DNA of 59,794 nt, taken from positions 1 through 59,794 of the IMG/VR virus record IMGVR_UViG_3300013131_004046; one strand, written 5' to 3'. Source of the stretch: a virus. A program made the translations under genes and the position numbers. The stretch's first letter is position 1, and each line of letters begins with the position of its first letter. Of this stretch, positions 42,261 through 52,132 are shown in pieces. Below the pieces are notes generated by a model that was given only the letters and a program-made list of their open reading frames with translations, was not told the origin of the DNA and searched no databases.

Positions 42261-43131
42261 TTTTTTTTAATATGTTAATTAATTTATTTTTATCAATACC
42301 TTCTTTATCTGCAATTTTTGAAATGCTTTTTAAATTTTTTTCTAATATTTTAAAAATTGTTGATGAGTCGTCATCGTTTGTTTTTTTTGAAACCTCTTTG
42401 GTTTGTGTTTTTTTTGATAACAATATTTCATCAATCATCTTTTCCATTTTTCCACTACCAAACTCTGTTAATCTTTTTTTAACAAAACAATTTTTACATT
42501 TACCTCGTCGTTTTAAATTTTTTAAACTATTATCTAAATTTCTATCAAATCCTAATTGATTCAATCGTCCTTTTCTTTCGTCAGGTTCTTTAACACCTAA
42601 TTTTTTTAAAATTTTATTTGCTTGACTATAGTTTTTTGCGTTTTTAGTTTCTTGTCCGCCGAACCAATCTGTTTGATCTATTTCATCAATGACATTTTCT
42701 TTTTCTTCTTCTGATTCTCCATAATAAACACGGATAAAAGGAAATTGACTTGCTCTTGCCATTTTTACTGTTTGATCTTGAGTTTTTCTCGGATGCAAAT
42801 CTAATTTCAAAATTGGAATATTGGACCCTAAAAGATTTCCAGTATCGTCAACTAACTCATCAAGTTCACCATCTACTTTTTCTTTTTTTACAGGTCCTTT
42901 TATATTTGACTTAAATTCATCAAAAAAATCAAATCTTAAATTTTTACCAGGTATTACCTTTGTCAACATTTTAGGAATAGAAGAAACCATATCTTTTGAT
43001 AAACCTTTTAAAAATGTTATTTCTTCTTTGGACAAATCAATTTCTTTATCTTTCAAGTATTGTTTTGAAGATTTCATAATTAATTTTACCAATTTGTTTT
43101 TGGTTATCATAGAATTATTGTCTTTTACCAT
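42253..43131 (-). CDS. Hypothetical protein, basic
   Basis: 292 residues, Lys-rich. N-terminal helices (MITKNKLVKLIMKSSKQYLKDKEIDLSKEEITFLKGLSK), a middle domain with LKLDLHPRKTQDQTVKMARASQFPFIRVYYGESEEE, a CKNC pair (RRGKCKNCFVKKRL), and a helical tail. The RVYYGESEE segment is the only distinctive strand. It begins the leftward operon and is served by a late motif. Confidence 0.6.
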   Translation of the reverse strand: MVKDNNSMITKNKLVKLIMKSSKQYLKDKEIDLSKEEITFLKGLSKDMVSSIPKMLTKVIPGKNLRFDFFDEFKSNIKGPVKKEKVDGELDELVDDTGNLLGSNIPILKLDLHPRKTQDQTVKMARASQFPFIRVYYGESEEEKENVIDEIDQTDWFGGQETKNAKNYSQANKILKKLGVKEPDERKGRLNQLGFDRNLDNSLKNLKRRGKCKNCFVKKRLTEFGSGKMEKMIDEILLSKKTQTKEVSKKTNDDDSSTIFKILEKNLKSISKIADKEGIDKNKLINILKKSE

Positions 43132-43144
43132 CGGTGCATTTTTT

Positions 43145-43154
43145 CTATAAATAC
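43145..43154 (-). promoter_or_regulatory. Late-type promoter motif (leftward)
   Basis: The minus strand reads GTATTTATAG (43154-43145), 13 nt before the ATG at 43131. It forms a divergent pair with the motif at 43166. Confidence 0.6.
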
Positions 43155-43165
43155 TTCGGTATGCC

Positions 43166-43177
43166 GTATTTATTATT
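43166..43177 (+). promoter_or_regulatory. Late-type promoter motif (rightward)
   Basis: GTATTTATTATT, 8 nt before the ATG at 43186; GGA immediately precedes that ATG. Divergent partner of the motif at 43145. Confidence 0.6.
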
Positions 43178-43185
43178 AAAAAGGA

Positions 43186-45363
43186 ATGTCATATCAAAAT
43201 ATAAATCAATACGTTTATCAAAAATATAGATTAAATCTCATCTATGATGGACAAGATATGTCGTTAGCATCAGATGAAAAAGATTTTAATGAAGAAGTGG
43301 TTTTTTCCCCTTATTTGATTGCACAAACTTATGGAAAAAAATTACCAATAAGTTTTGACACCAATAATGACAATTCTGCACAAAATATACCTTTATATTA
43401 TAAAGAGTATAACTATAACAATATTGTTGTGTCAGAAAATTTTTATGAAATTGACAAACCATGCTTTAGTGCTGATTCTGTTTGTGACATTGGGTTAACA
43501 TCGATTGATAATGGATTGGTCAATCAAATGACAGGAGAAACTATTTTTTTTACAAACGGTTTATTTGCTGATTCGGTAAAATTTAATAGGTTGTATTATG
43601 ATAGAAGATTAAAATTATTTCAAGTTACTGGGTACACTTTACAAAATCATGTTTTTTCAGGAAGACCAAACAATACTTTATATGAAATGGTCTCAAAGGA
43701 AAATCCTTTGTTTGGCCGATACGTTGAGCTTTATGGTGGTTTTTATCAAGGATTTTACAAGTTGTTTGGGTATGACTACGAAATATTACCTGAGAGGATG
43801 AATAAAGGTTGGTCGGTAGAAATGATAATCAAACCAAGATTGGTGAATGAATTTTTACCAAACTCTGAAGAAACTACTTTGAACTCTATTTACCCAAACA
43901 ACAAAAATACCTTTTTCTATTTTGGTTCGAGAGCTGAAAATAAATTTTATCACCATGCTGACGGATCTCCAAAATGTTTAACAGGATACACAAGAGTTAC
44001 AACTCCTTTAGCAAATTGCGTCCAAACATGTGCTTGTTGTGATTACAACATAACAAATAGTAGATGTGTTTATGTTTACCCACCGAGATCGAAAAATAAT
44101 CAACATGACTCACATGTTGATTATGGTTGTAATATTTGTAACGGTAGTAAAGATATAAATTTAACTTGTGGATGTAGTTGTGGTCAAGAACCTTGCAAAA
44201 CTTGTGGTTGGGAATGCCAATATCATACTTGTGCATCAATTATATACCCAACTCCAACTCCAACACCCACACCGACCCCAACTCCAAATTGCGAACATCC
44301 AAAACCAACATGTACTCCTTCTTGTACAAAATGTAACGAATGTAATGATTGTTATCCTGCATGTACTCCAACAGGATTCACATCAATAGAGGATACCTGT
44401 GAGAAAGACCCTAAGATGGACATTTTATCTAATAACATTTCGTTTAGATTATGCGGAGACCCAAAAAATCCAAGTATTGGTGTAAGAGTTTTAAAAATTA
44501 CCGGGTCTTGTGAAACAACTGGTACTTGTCCAACTGGATTGACTTTTGTGACAGGTTATACAATACAGGACATTTGTACCGATCCAATATACCCAAGATG
44601 TGAAATAGAATGTCCTGAGTGGTTAGATTTGGAGCATTGGATACAATTAGATTTTGTATGGGAACGATATACTTATTTTGACTTATGTGATTTATTTTAT
44701 TTTGGAGGTTTGGGGGATATAACAAAAGTAGAGTATTTAGATTCCTTGGCAAATAGTGCTGTAAATTTAATAGAACCCCCAATTACAACTGGAAAAGAAA
44801 TTGCAAAAACTGTTGAGATAGTTAAATTAAACGATAGGTGGTTAGAAGATGAAAAATATAGAAGAGGTAGATTAAAAATTTATGTTAATGGAAAAATATT
44901 TTATGTAATAAATGATTTTGAAGAGGTAATACCAAGAGCTTTAAATACCGATAAAGAAAAACAAATTGGGGTCCCTTTCAATATTTCGTGGGGTGGAGGA
45001 ACACAGGGACTACATGAAAATTTAACATTTTCGTCTTGTACAGGATTAACTTCCAATTACATACAAGATCCAGAATGTTTCCCAAATAATATATTAAGCG
45101 GGACCTCATTTTCTGCATTAACAACAAACATACTTTTAGAAAAATATTTTGCAGGAACTTTTGAAGGTGGAATAAGTCAATTCAGAATGTATGTTGAGCC
45201 ATTGTCTTCTGACGAAGTGAAACATAATTTTAAAATTTTAAAAAATAAATTTAGATTATTCGATCCAGATTGTCCAAATTGCGATCCAAAAGAATGTCTA
45301 CCAAATGATCTTACATATGTCATTAACAATTCGGTCACAACAACAACAACAATTTTATTATGA
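43186..45363 (+). CDS. Large virion protein with Cys-rich insert and lectin-like part
   Basis: 725 residues, likely fibre or surface adhesin. The N-terminal ~240 residues and the part after ~400 look like a split jelly-roll/LamG-type domain ([47 protein letters not shown]). Between them (about 270-410) is an insert very rich in Cys ([40 protein letters not shown]) with a Pro-Thr repeat (about 358-368). The Cys pairs suggest disulfide or metal cross-linking. The C-terminus has more Cys and a TTTTT stretch. Overlaps the next gene by 4 nt. Confidence 0.75.
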   Translation: MSYQNINQYVYQKYRLNLIYDGQDMSLASDEKDFNEEVVFSPYLIAQTYGKKLPISFDTNNDNSAQNIPLYYKEYNYNNIVVSENFYEIDKPCFSADSVCDIGLTSIDNGLVNQMTGETIFFTNGLFADSVKFNRLYYDRRLKLFQVTGYTLQNHVFSGRPNNTLYEMVSKENPLFGRYVELYGGFYQGFYKLFGYDYEILPERMNKGWSVEMIIKPRLVNEFLPNSEETTLNSIYPNNKNTFFYFGSRAENKFYHHADGSPKCLTGYTRVTTPLANCVQTCACCDYNITNSRCVYVYPPRSKNNQHDSHVDYGCNICNGSKDINLTCGCSCGQEPCKTCGWECQYHTCASIIYPTPTPTPTPTPTPNCEHPKPTCTPSCTKCNECNDCYPACTPTGFTSIEDTCEKDPKMDILSNNISFRLCGDPKNPSIGVRVLKITGSCETTGTCPTGLTFVTGYTIQDICTDPIYPRCEIECPEWLDLEHWIQLDFVWERYTYFDLCDLFYFGGLGDITKVEYLDSLANSAVNLIEPPITTGKEIAKTVEIVKLNDRWLEDEKYRRGRLKIYVNGKIFYVINDFEEVIPRALNTDKEKQIGVPFNISWGGGTQGLHENLTFSSCTGLTSNYIQDPECFPNNILSGTSFSALTTNILLEKYFAGTFEGGISQFRMYVEPLSSDEVKHNFKILKNKFRLFDPDCPNCDPKECLPNDLTYVINNSVTTTTTILL

Positions 45364-45794
45364 GTTTAAGTGTTACAATAGAAAGTTTAAATTATGATGG
45401 AGAAGAAGCCCAAGTTCTTTTTAAACCAGATAATAGTAATGATGTTATTAATTTGGGAAATGTAATTTTACCTTTTATTTTTTATCCGAGTTTATTGATA
45501 CCACCAAGAGAAATTTATGGTTCATATACTGTTGTAGTAGATTCCACAAATTGCAGACCAAACTGCGTTAATATGTTAAATATACCAAGACCCACCCCAA
45601 CACCAACTCCGAATGTTACTCCAACAAAAACCACAACACCAACTCTGACCCCAACAATCACACCAACACCATCTATCGATCCTTGTAAAATACCCAGTCC
45701 TACCCCAACATCGACATTAACTCCGACACCTACACCAACCAAAACCACAACTCCAACACCAACACCAAGTTGGAATCCGTGTATTACACTATAA
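45360..45794 (+). CDS. Short virion protein with mucin-like Pro-Thr tail
   Basis: 144 residues. A beta domain (1-75, [16 protein letters not shown]...) is followed by about 70 residues of [13 protein letters not shown] repeats with a few Cys (DPCK, NPCITL). Such Thr-Pro stretches are typical O-glycosylation acceptors and stiff linkers. The gene is coupled to the Cys-rich protein (ATGA) and precedes the glycosyltransferase fusion by 112 nt of AT-rich spacer in which I see nothing else. Confidence 0.75.
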   Translation: MSLSVTIESLNYDGEEAQVLFKPDNSNDVINLGNVILPFIFYPSLLIPPREIYGSYTVVVDSTNCRPNCVNMLNIPRPTPTPTPNVTPTKTTTPTLTPTITPTPSIDPCKIPSPTPTSTLTPTPTPTKTTTPTPTPSWNPCITL

Positions 45795-45906
45795 TTTTTT
45801 GAGTTAGAGATTGAGTTTAAATTCAGATAGTTCGAAATCCATAATAATTAGATGATTTTTTCTAAATATTTTTTATTATTCTATAAAAAAACAAAACTAT
45901 CTATTG

Positions 45907-48768
45907 ATGAAAATTAATATATTATACGTTGTTCCTCACTTATCAACAGGAGGGATGCCTCAATTTGTTTTAAAAAGAATTCAATCTTTACCAAATAACT
46001 TTAACGTAAAACTTGTTGAGTATTCGTTTTTTGGAGATCAGTATGTTGTTCAAAGAAATAAAATAATAGATCTGATAGGTAAAAATAATTTTCATTCATT
46101 GGGAACATCAGACCAAATTGAAAAAAAATATAAGTTAATTGATATTATAAAAGAAAATCAAATTGATGTCGTTCATATTGAAGAAATTTCTGAAGGATTT
46201 GAAAGTTTTAATCAAATTCCAATTAGTATTCTAAATGAGTTATATGATAACAAAAGAACTTGGAAGATTGTTGAGACGTGTCATAACATTTGGTTTGATT
46301 CAAAAAACAGAAAATTTCATCCTGACTCATATTTGTTTGTAACTCCATATCATATCAAAACCTTTGAATTGGAAAAAGTTTATAAAGAAGTTCTTCAATA
46401 CCCAATTGAAAATAAAAAACCATCAATACTTAAAAAAATCCAAACCAAAGAAAAATTAAACTTTGACTTAAAAAAAATTCATGTTTTGAATGTTGGTTTA
46501 TGGACACAAGGAAAAAATCAAAAAGAAGGAATTGAAGTTGCAAGGTTTTTAGAAAAAACTCACCTTTATTTACATTTTCATTTTGTTGGAAATCAAGCGA
46601 AAAATTTCAAATCATATTGGGAACCAACTATGAATGATTTACCAACTAACGTTACAATATGGAAAGAAAGAAATGATGTTGAATTGTTTATGATCGCGTC
46701 AGACTTTTTTATGTTTAACTCAACTTGGGAATGTAATCCGTTGGTATTAAAAGAGTCTATATCGTATGGTTTAAAAATATTAGCAAGAGACCTACCACAA
46801 TATTGTGATATGTATAAAAATTACATTAAACTAATCGAGTCTGATAAAATTTCAGATATATCAAACAATCTACTTGATCTAATAAATTCTAATTTTAATT
46901 ACGATGTTTGTTACGATTATGAATTTTCAAATCAATTATCTGATTTCTATTTTAAAGTTATGGGATTGGATTTTACCAAAAACAATAAAGTAATTAAAGA
47001 CATAAAAATAAATAGACATTTTGTTTTGAATCCATTTATAGAAATACTCTCTAAAGATAGTAGTTTATATGAAGTGAATTTTTATGATCAGAATGATAAT
47101 CTTACATATTTTAACAAAATAAAAAACAATTCTTGGGTTAAATTATATCGACAATATTACACAAAGTGGAAAACAGAAATAAAAGAAAACGGTCAGGTTA
47201 TTTTTTTTGATGATTTAAATTTAGAAAACAAACGAGTTTATATTTCTTTTGAATCAAAATCTTTGGGTGATACATTGGCTTGGATTCCATACTGTGAAGA
47301 GTTTAGAAAAAAACATAATTGCAAACTTATTGTTTCGACTTTTTTAAATGATTTATTTGTCGATCACTATTCTGAAATAGAATTTGTTAAACCAGGGAGT
47401 TCTGTATCTGACGTTTTTTGTCGATATCAATTAGGTTGGTTCTATAATCAAAATAATGAATTTGATTTAAATAAACACCCACACGATTTTAAACTACAAC
47501 CATTACAAAAAACCGCAACAGATATATTAGGTTTAGAGTATGAAGAAATAAAACCAAGACTTAATTTACCGATTATACCAAAAAAGAAAAAAGTAGGTAT
47601 TGGATTTCATTCAACGGCTCAAGCTAAATATTGGAACAATCCAAATGGTTGGCAAGGTGTTGTTGATTATTTAACATCACAAGGATATGAATGTATGATT
47701 TACTCTAAAGAAGGTAATGGATACATGGGAAATAATTATCCAAAAGGAGTTACACTATTTAGTGGTGGTAACTTAGAACAAGTAATAAATGATTTATTAA
47801 GTTGTGAATTTTTTATAGGTTTAGGTTCAGGACTTTCATGGTTAGCTTGGGCTTGTAAGTTACCGGTAGTTCTCATTTCGGGATTTAGTGAAAAATTCGT
47901 TGAAACAAAATTAGATACGTATCGAGTTATTAACGAAAATGTATGTCATGGATGTTTTAATAAAGAAAGATTAAATGCTGGTGATTGGAATTGGTGCCCA
48001 TTACATAAAGGAACTGAAAAAATGTTCGAATGTTCCAAACAAATAACATCAGAAATGGTAATAAAAGAAATAAATAAAATTATGAACAAAGAAAAAAATA
48101 CATTTCGAGTGGATGAGGTTTTGTTTGATTGGGGTAAAAAAAGCGAATGGTATGTTAGTCAAGCGACTAAAGAAATATTCGAATATAACATATATGAAAG
48201 ATTATTTGAAGTAGAAGAAGGGGATATTGTGGTTGATTTAGGAGCATCATTAGGACCATTTACATATTCAATACTTTCTAAAAATCCAAAAGAATGTTTC
48301 GTTGTGGAACCTTTAACCTACCATGTTGATATTTTGAAAAAAAATCTAAATCGAAATAATGTAAAAATTATACAAGGGGCCATTTCGGATAAGAAAAAAT
48401 TAGAAATTACCTGGGATGGAATTACAGAAATTTCACCAACATTTACTTTTGAAGAATTTGTCTTTGAAAATAATATTAAAAAAATAGATTTTTTGAAATG
48501 TGATTGTGAAGGAGGTGAGTATGATGTTTTCTCAAAAGGAAATATTGAGTTTCTGAAAACGATCCCAAAAATTGTTGTTGAATTTCATTTAAGAGATAAC
48601 GAAGATTACCACCAATGTAAGTTCAGATGGTTTAGAGATAATATATTAAATAATTTTGAAAATTTTGAGGTTTATTCTTTGGATGGTGTTGATATAAAAT
48701 GGAATTTATGGAATGAACACTTCATTGAATATTATAACGAAGTAATAATTTACATAGATAATAAATAG
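45907..48768 (+). CDS. Trifunctional fusion: GT-B + BAHT-like heptosyltransferase + FkbM methyltransferase
   Basis: 953 residues. Domain 1 (about 1-350) is GT4-like: INILYVVPHLSTGGMPQFVLKR, LNVGLWTQGKNQKEGIEVARFL, and the donor segment NSTWECNPLVLKESISYGLKIL. Domain 2 (about 440-735) is GT9-like: SLGDTLAWIPYCEEFRKKH, GIGFHSTAQAKYWN, GLGSGLSWLAWACKLPVVLISG. It has four Cys (C680, C683, C697, C709: CHGC...WCP...FEC) like the iron finger of autotransporter heptosyltransferases (TibC/Aah type). Domain 3 (about 740-953) is an FkbM-type SAM methyltransferase: VVDLGASLGPFT, FVVEPLTYH, FLKCDCEGGEYDVF. I start at ATG 45907 rather than the TTG before it. The stop abuts the convergent gene with no spacer. 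Confidence 0.85.
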   Translation: MKINILYVVPHLSTGGMPQFVLKRIQSLPNNFNVKLVEYSFFGDQYVVQRNKIIDLIGKNNFHSLGTSDQIEKKYKLIDIIKENQIDVVHIEEISEGFESFNQIPISILNELYDNKRTWKIVETCHNIWFDSKNRKFHPDSYLFVTPYHIKTFELEKVYKEVLQYPIENKKPSILKKIQTKEKLNFDLKKIHVLNVGLWTQGKNQKEGIEVARFLEKTHLYLHFHFVGNQAKNFKSYWEPTMNDLPTNVTIWKERNDVELFMIASDFFMFNSTWECNPLVLKESISYGLKILARDLPQYCDMYKNYIKLIESDKISDISNNLLDLINSNFNYDVCYDYEFSNQLSDFYFKVMGLDFTKNNKVIKDIKINRHFVLNPFIEILSKDSSLYEVNFYDQNDNLTYFNKIKNNSWVKLYRQYYTKWKTEIKENGQVIFFDDLNLENKRVYISFESKSLGDTLAWIPYCEEFRKKHNCKLIVSTFLNDLFVDHYSEIEFVKPGSSVSDVFCRYQLGWFYNQNNEFDLNKHPHDFKLQPLQKTATDILGLEYEEIKPRLNLPIIPKKKKVGIGFHSTAQAKYWNNPNGWQGVVDYLTSQGYECMIYSKEGNGYMGNNYPKGVTLFSGGNLEQVINDLLSCEFFIGLGSGLSWLAWACKLPVVLISGFSEKFVETKLDTYRVINENVCHGCFNKERLNAGDWNWCPLHKGTEKMFECSKQITSEMVIKEINKIMNKEKNTFRVDEVLFDWGKKSEWYVSQATKEIFEYNIYERLFEVEEGDIVVDLGASLGPFTYSILSKNPKECFVVEPLTYHVDILKKNLNRNNVKIIQGAISDKKKLEITWDGITEISPTFTFEEFVFENNIKKIDFLKCDCEGGEYDVFSKGNIEFLKTIPKIVVEFHLRDNEDYHQCKFRWFRDNILNNFENFEVYSLDGVDIKWNLWNEHFIEYYNEVIIYIDNK

Positions 48769-49335
48769 TTAACCACAAGGACCAATAGTTTCCCAAACTA
48801 AATCTCTACCAACGGTATGCCACCAATATATCGACACACCATCAGAATAAAAACCTTCAGGTGCATAATCACCACCACAACCACCGAATGTGTAAAGAAG
48901 ACTGTTTGTAGAGTCAAAACTATAAAATGAAGCACCGGCAGAACATGCAATGCCAGGAGCTTCACCAAATGAAAAAGACATATCGTCACAAGTAGGTGTT
49001 GGGCAATTACCTGCTGGGGTTAAAACTCCATTAGATACTAAATGAATTCGTCTACCATCAGAATAAAATCCATTAGGTGCCACATTCAAACCATCACCGC
49101 AAAAACCATTCAGATATAATATTCCATTACTACCCACCAAATACTGTATTAGTGATGCACTACAAGCTGCGGTAATTGGAGTTGTTGTACCATCACTAAA
49201 ACCATATTCGACAGTCTTGCAAACTACAGATGGCGGTACAACAACACCTCCGATTTTAGTTATAGATGCTTTAGGTATCCCTCCGATTTTTACAATGTTT
49301 TCCCAAGGAACCCCAATTACTTTAGTTATCGACAT
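48769..49335 (-). CDS. Virion protein with duplicated GFYSDG module
   Basis: 188 residues, start MSITKVIGVPWENI at 49335, 1 nt after the stop of the fibre gene. A signal-less N-terminal part with KIGGIPKASITKIGG precedes two related Cys-containing modules: ILYLNGFCGDGLNVAPNGFYSDG and LLYTFGGCGGDYAPEGFYSDG, each ending in a beta strand. The repeat suggests a small receptor-binding or decorating tip made by duplication. It is last in a leftward fibre operon. Confidence 0.7.
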   Translation of the reverse strand: MSITKVIGVPWENIVKIGGIPKASITKIGGVVVPPSVVCKTVEYGFSDGTTTPITAACSASLIQYLVGSNGILYLNGFCGDGLNVAPNGFYSDGRRIHLVSNGVLTPAGNCPTPTCDDMSFSFGEAPGIACSAGASFYSFDSTNSLLYTFGGCGGDYAPEGFYSDGVSIYWWHTVGRDLVWETIGPCG

Positions 49336-49336
49336 A

Positions 49337-52123
49337 TTAGAGTTGTACCCAGAAATTATCAGGGTCAAATCTTATTACAACCACATCTGTATTATTATAA
49401 AGGTTATGTCCAATAAGTCTAACATATTGTCCTGAAGCTGTCGGTGCAGTTTCAGTAACATTACCCGTTGTTGGTGAAATGTATAGTGGTAATCCAGGAA
49501 TTGATGTTCCTAATTGGTCATGTTTTATTGTCGATATTTGACCTTCTAAAAGAACCGGTAATACTGTTTGCTCTGCTCCCGTATTATTTAAACATATACC
49601 AAGTAGATTTGTCGAATTAGCGGCAAAGTCAGCGTCCGCTTGTTCCCAAGCCCCATTTCTCATGACTAATAATTCACCAGCATTGACGTTATTACCCCCA
49701 ACTTGTTGATTTGTAAGTATCGTACCATTGTAATATCCTGTCGTCCAATTAGTATCCAATTGAATTCCATTATTTACTGAAGTTACTCCTTCATCATTTA
49801 CATGTCCCCACCCTGATAAACTTCCATCTCCTCCACCATAAAAAGTATTACCCCCTCTCCATGAAAGTTGTGCAGAATTTCCGTTAATCGAAGTAGCTCC
49901 AACTAATGTCAAACCAAAACCATTAAAAGTTAAATTAGTTTCGGATGTAATTCCCCCCGAACCATCAGAAGTCAAAACCTCATTGTCCAACCCACCAACT
50001 GTTGGTGAAACACCGCTAGTCCCATCAGTACCTGATGTTCCTGCCTGTGACATTAACGCCCAATTACTACTAAAAGGAGGTGTTGGTATTCCAGTATTTC
50101 CATTTATCAATGAAACATAAGAACTACCATTAAATTCAACAACATCATTTATGTTGTAAGTTGACATTAGATTCCAAGAACCACTCCAATTGAACGAAAT
50201 ACCACTACTACCTGATGTACCATCCGTTCCACTAGTCCCTGAAGAACCATCTGTACCACTTGTGCCTGAACTACCACTTGTGCCTGACGTTCCGCTAGTT
50301 CCTGAAGTTCCATCTGTTCCACTTGTTCCTGAAGTCCCCGAACTACCACTTGTACCATTTGTTCCTGAGGTTCCGCTTGTTCCCGATGAGCCACTAGTTC
50401 CTGAAGTACCACTGAACCCTGAAGATCCACTTGATCCTGATGTTCCATCGGTACCGCTAGTACCTGAAGTTCCGCTTGAACCTGAACTTCCCGATGTACC
50501 ACTTGATCCTGATGTTCCGTCTGTACCTGAAGTACCACTTGTCCCGTCAGTACCCGATGTTCCCGAAGATCCTGAAGTACCGCTCGACCCTGAACTACCA
50601 CTAGTTCCATCTGTTCCGCTAGTTCCTGAAGATCCACTAGTACCATCTGTACCGCTAGTCCCTGAAGAACCACTAGTACCATCTGTTCCTGATGTACCAC
50701 TTGTACCTGATGTACCATCGGTACCTGAAGTACCGCTAGATCCTGATGTTCCACTTGATCCTGAAGAACCACTAGTACCATCTGTTCCGCTTGTTCCTGA
50801 ACTTCCACTTGATCCTGATGTTCCACTTGTTCCTGAAGTTCCATCTGTTCCGCTAGTTCCTGAACTACCACTTGTGCCTGACGTTCCGCTAGTTCCTGAT
50901 GTTCCTGAACTTCCGCTTGTACCGCTTGATCCTGAAGTTCCATCTGTACCTGAAGTACCGCTTGATCCTGATGAACCGCTCGATCCCGAAGTCCCGTCTG
51001 TTCCGCTAGTTCCTGAACTACCACTTGTGCCTGACGTTCCACTTGTTCCTGATGTTCCTGAACTTCCGCTTGTACCGCTTGATCCTGATGAACCGCTCGA
51101 TCCCGAAGTCCCGTCTGTTCCGCTAGTTCCTGAACTACCACTTGTGCCTGACGTTCCGCTAGTTCCTGATGTTCCTGAACTTCCGCTTGTACCTGAACTT
51201 CCACTTGAGCCAGATGTTCCTGAAGTACCCGAACTTCCACTAGTTCCATCAGTACCTGATGTTCCGCTAGTCCCTGAAGAACCTGAAGTTCCACTCGACC
51301 CTGATGTCCCGTCAGTACCACTTGTCCCTGAGCTACCGCTAGTACCACTTGTGCCTGACGTTCCACTTGTTCCTGATGTTCCTGAACTTCCGCTTGTACC
51401 GCTTGATCCTGAAGAACCTGAAGTTCCATCTGTTCCGCTAGTTCCTGAACTACCACTTGTGCCTGACGTTCCGCTAGTTCCTGAAGTTCCATCTGTACCT
51501 GAAGTACCGCTTGATCCTGATGAACCGCTTGTTCCACTAGTCCCGCTCGATCCCGAAGTCCCGTCTGTTCCACTTGTTCCTGATGAACCACTAGTCCCAT
51601 CCGTTCCACTAGTACCTGAAGAACCTGATGTTCCATCAGTCCCCGAAGTACCATCTATACCACTTGTTCCGTCTGTTCCTGAACTACCATTTGTACCACT
51701 AGTCCCATTGGTACCTGAAGATCCACTCGACCCACTAGTACCCGAAGTTCCGCTTGTTCCCGATGTTCCATTCGTTCCGTTAGTTCCTGATGTTCCATCC
51801 GTCCCGTCTGTTCCTGAAGTCCCACTTGTTCCCGATGTTCCTGTAGAACCGCTCGATCCACTAAAACTTATTTGAGTCCAATCAGTTATTGTGAGTGTCC
51901 ATGGAGGAGCATTTAATTTATAGTAGTCAGTCCCACCACTCACACCAACTAACATTCCTGATCGTCTTCGTAAAGTGGGGATCGAATCCAAATCTGTAAG
52001 AGTATCAACGTTTCTTAACCCATCGATTCCATAGAGAGGGTCAATTACTGGATATTGATCTGTAATTTCCGTTGGTGATATAAAACCAATAACCTCAACT
52101 CCACCTGATAAACTAAAACTCAT
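49337..52123 (-). CDS. Collagen-like fibre protein with Gly-Thr/Ser repeats
   Basis: 928 residues. An N-terminal domain (1-90) is followed by a long run of Gly-x-y triplets (GTSGSSGTDG-type, about 90-640). A short WSGSWNLMSTYNINDVVEF module, like a carbohydrate-binding CBM5/12 repeat, comes next (about 645-690). The C-terminal domain (about 710-928) contains a Gly-rich piece (GGNTFYGGGDGS) and a strand-rich end. The triplets may form a triple helix or an extended glycosylated shaft. Long tail fibre or head fibre. Confidence 0.8.
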   Translation of the reverse strand: MSFSLSGGVEVIGFISPTEITDQYPVIDPLYGIDGLRNVDTLTDLDSIPTLRRRSGMLVGVSGGTDYYKLNAPPWTLTITDWTQISFSGSSGSTGTSGTSGTSGTDGTDGTSGTNGTNGTSGTSGTSGTSGSSGSSGTNGTSGTNGSSGTDGTSGIDGTSGTDGTSGSSGTSGTDGTSGSSGTSGTDGTSGSSGTSGTSGSSGSSGTSGTDGTSGTSGTSGTSGSSGTSGTDGTSGSSGSSGTSGSSGTSGTSGTSGTSGTSGSSGTSGTDGTSGSSGTSGSSGTSGTSGTDGTSGSSGTSGTSGSSGSSGTSGSSGTSGTSGTSGTSGSSGTSGTDGTSGSSGSSGSSGTSGSSGTSGTSGTSGTSGSSGTSGTDGTSGSSGSSGSSGTSGTDGTSGSSGTSGSSGTSGTSGTSGTSGSSGTSGTDGTSGTSGTSGSSGSSGTSGTDGTSGSSGSSGTSGSSGTSGTDGTSGTSGTSGTDGTSGSSGTSGTDGTSGSSGTSGTDGTSGSSGSSGTSGSSGTSGTDGTSGTSGTDGTSGSSGTSGSSGSSGTSGTSGTDGTSGSSGSSGFSGTSGTSGSSGTSGTSGTNGTSGSSGTSGTSGTDGTSGTSGTSGTSGSSGTSGTDGSSGTSGTDGTSGSSGISFNWSGSWNLMSTYNINDVVEFNGSSYVSLINGNTGIPTPPFSSNWALMSQAGTSGTDGTSGVSPTVGGLDNEVLTSDGSGGITSETNLTFNGFGLTLVGATSINGNSAQLSWRGGNTFYGGGDGSLSGWGHVNDEGVTSVNNGIQLDTNWTTGYYNGTILTNQQVGGNNVNAGELLVMRNGAWEQADADFAANSTNLLGICLNNTGAEQTVLPVLLEGQISTIKHDQLGTSIPGLPLYISPTTGNVTETAPTASGQYVRLIGHNLYNNTDVVVIRFDPDNFWVQL
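50205..51855 (-). repeat. Gly-Thr/Ser triplet repeat region
   Basis: About 1.65 kb of 9-nt units (roughly 180 Gly-x-y triplets), x and y almost always Thr, Ser or Asp. DNA copies are imperfect but include long near-identical blocks, so slippage or recombination can change its length. Confidence 0.85.
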
Positions 52124-52132
52124 ATTTTATTT

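Noticed and set aside
50190-51875. A 561-codon open frame on the plus strand (Pro-Val-Pro-Leu-rich)
   Set aside because: It is the antisense shadow of the Gly-Thr/Ser repeat; the 9-nt periodicity opens other frames, and the minus-strand product has flanking globular domains.
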